In this document: positions 58,618 to 64,000 of the stretch, in pieces
How the letters are laid out: the number at the start of each line of letters is the position of its first letter
How positions within the stretch are numbered: position 1 is the first letter of the stretch
Assembly: GCF_003286085.1 (NCBI RefSeq)
Contig: NW_020825298.1
Span: 6,448,001 to 6,512,000 of the forward strand
DNA length: 64,000 nucleotides
Direction: 5' to 3'
Source: Drosophila persimilis
Lineage: Eukaryota; Arthropoda; Insecta; Diptera; Drosophilidae
The notes under the pieces: model-generated
Databases searched by the model: none
Seen by the model: the letters and a program-made list of their open reading frames with translations, nothing else
What the model was told of the DNA's origin: nothing
Made by a program: the position numbers and the translations under genes

Positions 58618-60244
58618 ATGCAGCACCAACGAGGGCAGGGCCCACTGCATACTTCGAGGCGCAGGTGGAACAGGACCAGATCCAGCGACAGGAATGGCAT
58701 GGGCAGCGAGGGCGGTGGCAGGAGCCCCAGCAGTAGAACCTATCACCTGCCAGCCTTGTTGATTATCCTGCTCGTCCTAATCCAGAACTTTGAGCTTCAC
58801 ATGTGCCGGCAATTGATGAGGCAGCCAAATGACAAACGCTCCAAGGACAAGCTCTCCTTCCTGGGCAGCGCTGCAGCCTCGGCCCAGGCTGCCTTGCCCG
58901 AGGCTTTGGCTGCAGATGATAAGCGAACTGCAGGAAGGTCATCTCCCAGCCAGCCCGAGGAGATATTCAGTGCCCCGACCGACGATAGCTACGACGAGTA
59001 CCCGGTAAGTGGACATCACGCCAGGACGCCAGACATCCACGAAAAACTGGGAACCGATACCTGTGTGGGTCGTGTCGGGGTCACCTTTTGCTCATTTGCT
59101 GTTTTTGTTTTTCCTGGAAACCTATCTTCTTACGCACAATTTGTAATCGTATATTTTTCATTTGATTGCTTTTGCTTTGACCCAAAGGTAAATTTCTGAC
59201 AAAAAATCTGACGTCACGTTGCTTTTGATTATGGAAGGTCCTAACACGTTTAATGAGCCGTAGGCTAAAACAACATTTTCAAGAATTTAAGTGGCTAATG
59301 TAGATGCGTGGGTAGTTCCAATAGAGGCCTCTAACACGAAAGTTCTGGAAAGTAATACCATAAAATTTTATAGGAAATGTATGCAATTGCATACATAACA
59401 ATTTGTGTGGGTGTTAGAGTGAGCAATGATTTGGGCCATCGAACAAATAAAGCAAGAAACATGCCAAATTGTAGAGCAGAAAAAACAGACGACCGAATCG
59501 AACAAGATAACGAAAATGTGCGTGTGAGCATGCCTCAATTGCTTGAATTTCAATCACAAGTTCCTCTTGCGACGGCAAAACTCTTCGATTCATAATTTGT
59601 TAAGGTTTCTTGAACTACTTGAACTTATTTTATCGCTCCCTCCACAGATGGTTGTACCGAAGCGTGCTGCTCTACTCCTGGATCGTCTGATGGTGGCTCT
59701 GCACCATGCCCTTGAACAAGAACGCGGGGGACATCGAATCGGTGACTTCTATGCGGACAAGAACAATCTGAATGTCAAGTTGAGTGAATACAAGAACGGA
59801 TTGGAGGAGCACCAAGCAGGGGATCAGGATGGTAAGTACTGAAATAGAATCTCGCCTTCTAAACTTGTATAAATTGAATTGGACTTGCGATACAGGGGTC
59901 AATCTGCATATGTATAGCGATGATGATCCGGGCGTAATGTTGGATTATGATTTCAAAGATTTGAATCAGATCAATCGCGCCACCGGCGAAACAGTAAGTT
60001 GGAATATAAAACCTAAATTGCAATATAAGACATAAAATTAGCAGCGCGATGTGTAAGAAAATTTCAGTTAATGGCAAAGAGCTTTCAGAGAAGAGCCGGT
60101 GCGGAATCGGAGCGAACCGGATCGCCCGCCACCGCCGCCACTGGTTCCCCCACTGGTTCCCGGCGCATACACCCATCCCCCCATGGCACTGGCGGTGGTC
60201 GCATGTACTGGCGTTGCTATTTCAATGCCGTCAGCTGCTTCTAA
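58618..60244 (+). CDS. AstCC: Allatostatin double C (AstCC) neuropeptide precursor
   Basis: Four exons (58618-59004, 59648-59831, 59896-59993, 60068-60244) join in phase to 281 residues. The last residues are MYWRCYFNAVSCF and then stop: a C-type allatostatin, an arthropod relative of somatostatin, with two Cys six residues apart for the ring. A basic N-terminus of about 42 residues precedes one hydrophobic segment (44-57, LPALLIILLVLIQ), so it looks like a signal anchor or a late signal peptide. A conserved-looking helix follows (VPKRAALLLDRLMVALHHAL), as in AstC-type precursors. The peptide is preceded by GGGR; the nearest basic pair is SRR, 25 residues from the end. There is no C-terminal Gly for amidation. 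The paralogue AstC (CG14919) lies beside AstCC (CG14920) in D. melanogaster. Confidence 0.85.
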
Positions 60245-60560
60245 TTTACCATCAATACCATCAAAAGTGCAGCTCTGGAGTGAAACGATACGATCTCCAA
60301 ACAGATCTCCAGAGAGGTCTTCTGTTTTGGAGACAGTTTCCGTTTCTCCGTTTTTGGTGGCTGCTGTGAGAGTTGTTCGCGCAATTAACTGAAAAAATCC
60401 CAACATCCAATTCAAGTTCTGTCATTTGTATCTAGAGGTATCTGTATCTTGTATCTGTATCTGTAACTGTATCGGTGTATTTGTAGCTCTGTTTATCAAT
60501 GGAACTCACTGTGAAACTGCGTTATAAATAAACCACAAATGATAAATCCAATCGCATTCA
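60245..60560 (+). other. AstCC: Probable 3' UTR of AstCC
   Basis: AATAAA occurs at about 60526 and again near 60561, some 280 nt past the stop. It includes a run of TGTATCTGTATCT-type repeats at 60428-60470. Confidence 0.5.
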
Positions 60561-62883
60561 TAAATAAATTAATTCATATTCTTTTTCGCATACACCCATC
60601 CTATATATTCCTATAAAAATACATACATGAGTACATAGTATATCTCTTGGGGAAAATACGGCACAGACAGGAGTATCGTAATCCCAGCCATGCTTAATGC
60701 TGATTGACATGACCATAAAACTTCATTCCAACCAAATCCATCCATCGCATGCCCTGAACTCGTGTCTCCCATTGCGTTTTATTTTCGGTTGCAGAACGGG
60801 GGCGGAAGTGCTTCTTATATCGGTCAGTATCTTGATATACTGCTGTTGTCAGAGTTATGGGGGCCTATTGAAATGACTGCCTCAGACTGATCATCTGTCC
60901 CAGGCGATCAGCATTGAGGGAATAGCATTCGGTAGCAGCTTCGAGACATCGTCAATCTTGTGTGGAATCTCGAACCTGGCAAAAAGTAATAGTCAAGACA
61001 GTGGAGTACCTCAAAGAACGCCTATTCTTAGCACTATTATTCAATGCCCACAAAGCTTGGATACCAGTAGGTATCATAAAGCTTCTAAGAACCAGAACCA
61101 ACTTTGTATTCAGACTTTTGTGATATCACACGATTACAAGTTTCTAAGCTGTGGCATCCAGAAACCCAAAATCATAAAAAATTACCATATCTATAAGATT
61201 GCCGAATCTGGCTTAGATCGGGTCATTATTGTAGCCAGAAGGCAATGCGCTAACTCATTCTCTTTTATTCTTATACACTCTTCTTCGTGTAATGTGCACC
61301 CTCTGGCGGAGGGTAGCGTTTGAGGTATAAATGTAGAGCCCTAGCCGCGTCTCACAACGTTCCCGCTCGTTTTGTTCTATAATCTTCGGCTATCTTAGTT
61401 CTTTTGCTACATATATTACCATACCTGCTTTCATCTTCAACTCCCCTCGAATTCTTTATTCCTCGCACTCTTATTTTTAGGCAATCCACCTTCACTTTAA
61501 TGCAATTTCCATCTCCACACCGTCTTTCTGCTGTCAATATGGTGCATCTCCTTTGGTGTCCTTTTGAATGTAAATTAACCACTTAAACTTCTGGCAAACT
61601 ATCCTGCGCTCACTTTCCCCACTCAATGCATACCATTACCCAACCTATAGGTCGTCCTTCCCCTACTTGCAGACCAGCCCGCAACTGTTAGGCCAAACTG
61701 AACGATCGGCTTAAGTGTGCAATTCACGTACTGTATGCCTCAGACATTTCCTTCAGCTTTTGCATTTGAAAGTTTTATCTGGCGGCCAATGGCAAAGTTT
61801 TATTGGCCAATAGAGCGCATTAATGAGATTGTTTGGACGGACATTAATGAACTTTTATGTGCAATTGCCTTCGTTAATTGATGGTCTCCAGCTCCCAGGA
61901 AGGGAGGAAAATCCGCCTCACAGCAGAGTACTATGTGAGTGCCTGTCCACCTCCATAATCTCTTCCTGCCACATGGCGCGATTTCCTTATCAATGGGCCG
62001 TAAATCAATGGCAGAGCTGCTGCCACTACTATCCGTGTGCATTTTGGACTCGTTTTATGTAACCTCTACGTCATAGATCCCGGCGTCGAAACGTATGCAA
62101 CAAGTCTCGCCCCGCCGCAACCCAACAACAGGCAACAGGTGCCGCTACCTATCCTCTGATACTCACCACGCCCGGTGGGGGGGTGGTTAAGCGTGGCCGA
62201 AGGGGGTGGGATTAATGGTGGCTGTTCGTGTGGTGAAATAATAAGTCGCACACATATTGTTCATACGCACCGTTGTACGAGCCACAGCAGTGGGTTATCG
62301 ACTAGAGGATGCTCTATATGTGCTGGCAGTGGGTTGATTTTGGCGCCTTCGGGAATCAGTATTACTTGGGGATGCTCCTGGATGTCTATTAGACCACGAG
62401 TATATAAGGCGCCCTTTGCACCATGTAACCCAAAGGACAGATCTCGGTTAACAAGATATAATGATAAAAAACGGAGGAAAAGTGGCGAAAAGGAGTGTTC
62501 TCTACATTATACAAATATCAGAAATTGGTAATATATACCCCTTTTGCAGAATACTTTTATAGAAATTAATCTGACATTTGGCAACCTTCTTACAGATCTG
62601 AAAGAACCCATGTACCCCATCCATAGGCCAAGTGTAACAACAAGTGTTACTTGTTGCAGTATCGCTTGACATGAGGCATAAAGCTTTGCCCAAGCAGACG
62701 CCCCACCTAGCTAAGGCAGAGCCAAAGCCAGAGCCCCTTCCTTCCCCAATTGCTTCCTCGTGCTTCCTGCTGCTGTTGCTGCTGGCTCTGCTGCTTCTGC
62801 TGCTGCTGCTGCTGATGGCTTCGTCGTTGGCGTTGTCGTTGCTGCTGTCGTCGTCAGCCAATGGCAGAATGTTGGCTATTTTG
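60561..62883. other. Intergenic between AstCC and the next promoter
   Basis: No gene recognised. Overlapping open frames on both strands at 60826-61323 are noted separately. A CTG-rich stretch (about 62765-62835) just before the downstream TATA box is a simple repeat. Confidence 0.4.
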
Positions 62884-62915
62884 TATATAAAGCCCAGTGT
62901 CAGACATGGCCAACA
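62884..62915 (+). promoter_or_regulatory. TATA promoter of a gene running off the right edge
   Basis: TATATAAAG begins at 62884. A start about 30 bases downstream would fall near 62914 (AACATCGAG). TCAGAC at 62900-62905 is initiator-like but too close. The sequence after it looks like a leader exon with a clear splice donor. Confidence 0.5.
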
Positions 62916-63153
62916 TCGAGTTAACCATTTCCCTTCTTGGCGTTCACATCGAGAGTGGCAGCAGCAACAAGTCAGCCCAAAGTCCAAGGATCAGATCAGA
63001 GTTCGGTTTAGCCAAATCCCAAAAGCAAATAGTACCCACAATTAACAGGAATCGTCTACAGTTCGTCGTCTGGCACCAGATTTGTCCAATTTCGCGACGC
63101 CACTTAAATTGCCGGCCATTTCCAGCCCATCCCCAAATCAACGCAAGGAATCG
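62915..63153 (+). other. Candidate non-coding first exon (perhaps AstC)
   Basis: From the presumed start to a good donor (TCG/GTGAGTACC, donor at 63154) is about 240 nt of purine-rich sequence unlike the AT-rich surroundings. A frame runs through it but has no signal peptide or family match. AstC lies next to AstCC in D. melanogaster, so this may be its 5' UTR exon, with coding exons beyond 64000. Inference from position. Confidence 0.35.
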
Positions 63154-64000
63154 GTGAGTACCGGAGGTTCGAGCCGTACAAATTGTGTGTGCCTACCTTT
63201 TGGGCCCTTTGGGGGGCACTAAACCGGCCGGCGATTAATTGAAATGGGCATTTGTGTGTCAACGCAAATGAATTTGTGGGCGCGGAAATTGTGCGACAAG
63301 TGAATTATCGGAGGCAGAGTGAGTTATGGCCCAGTGATATCATATCATATGGGCAGATATCCACAGGGATTATTGAGTACACGGGAGTGCAGTGAGTTGT
63401 TACCGATGATAGGAAAATGGAAAAGATCACATGGAAATATCGAGAATCAATTGTTAACAACGATTTTGATGTGTAAAGTTGGCTTAGCAAAGGCTTATGG
63501 AAAGTGTTTGAACTACTATCAGATAGAAATATCATTGATTATAATGATAAAGACATAAATATATAATTGGCAATCCTTCAATCAAGCTTGGAAAATCCAA
63601 TATACATTTTTATTTTGCTCTCAAGAAACTTCTTTTCTTCCTTTACGCCCATCATTCAGATCTGAAAATTGTATCAGTTTTCCAAACTGTTTCTGGAAAA
63701 AAGAAATCTAAACAGTTGATGCCATTTTTTAAATCTTTTAGAACATTTTATTTATAGAAAAAAGTGAAAGAAAGTTTTCCGCTTGATTTTCTGTAGAAAT
63801 ATAGTTTGATTCTGAAATAAATTGAAGATGTTTCGGAAAACTCAAACTGAGTTTATTGTGAAAATATATGTAAAGGATTGAATGGAGGGATTACTTCAAG
63901 CTTCACGGAAATGGAAAAGCTCCATACGTTATATGAAAATCTGAAAAAGAAAGCAAATTATACAAAAATTATAAATAAAAGTAAAAATAAATAGGCTCAT
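63154..64000. other. Presumed intron to window end
   Basis: AT-rich, with no recognised exon before the edge. Confidence 0.4.

Noticed and set aside
62897-63157. Open frame through the putative AstC leader exon
   Set aside because: Starts within a few bases of the expected transcription start, has no signal peptide and no similarity; better read as 5' UTR.
63160-63180. GGTTCGAGCC resembling a tRNA B box
   Set aside because: No A box or cloverleaf stems at the right spacing.

Overview
The window is nuclear DNA of a Drosophila fly. Genes are split by short GT-AG introns and lie on both strands. Start sites carry fly core-promoter motifs (TATA, TCAGT initiators, DRE-like ATCGAT clusters), and intergenic DNA is AT-rich with simple repeats. 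Every confidently read gene matches a fly family. The set (Gyc32E, hgo, an MPND-like gene, RfC38, Nup160, Csl4, a Dnaaf4-like gene, the P5A ATPase, Gr32a, Idua, lgd, Reps, Ge-1, Wdr59, an allatostatin double C gene) matches, from memory, the block at polytene 32D-E on D. melanogaster 2L (Muller element B). Sequence details differ from D. melanogaster; an obscura-group species is my guess, not shown.

Layout. 51-667: 3' end of a receptor guanylyl cyclase (+). 833-3053: homogentisate dioxygenase (-). 4436-9093: large MPN/RAMA protein (-), divergent from the clamp loader subunit RfC38 (9524-10679, +). RfC38 runs tail to tail into Nup160 (10727-15655, -), which is divergent from the exosome cap gene Csl4 (15830-16509, +). 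17934-18739: Dnaaf4-like (+). 19412-23432: P5A ATPase (+), tail to tail with Gr32a (23685-25348, -). After 2.1 kb without genes come Idua (27472-29598, +), lgd (30036-33706, -), Reps (34625-38786, +), Ge-1 (41054-46015, +), Wdr59 (47087-50411, -) and a DUF229 membrane protein (51180-53216, -). A 5.3-kb stretch without genes precedes the neuropeptide gene AstCC (58618-60244, +). Near the right edge a TATA promoter and a spliced-looking leader exon may begin its paralogue AstC.

Most of the window is compact housekeeping territory: divergent pairs share short DRE-rich promoters, and convergent pairs have touching or overlapping 3' ends. The last 10 kb is different: sparse, AT-rich, with TATA promoters, as expected for cell-type-restricted neuropeptide genes. 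No previously undescribed system is evident. The most interesting items are the allatostatin precursor with an internal hydrophobic segment and no basic pair next to its cyclic peptide, the Ser-to-Thr change in the JAMM motif of the MPND-like protein, the Dnaaf4-like protein without TPRs, and overlapping 3' ends. Exon limits were set by eye from splice consensus and reading-frame phase.
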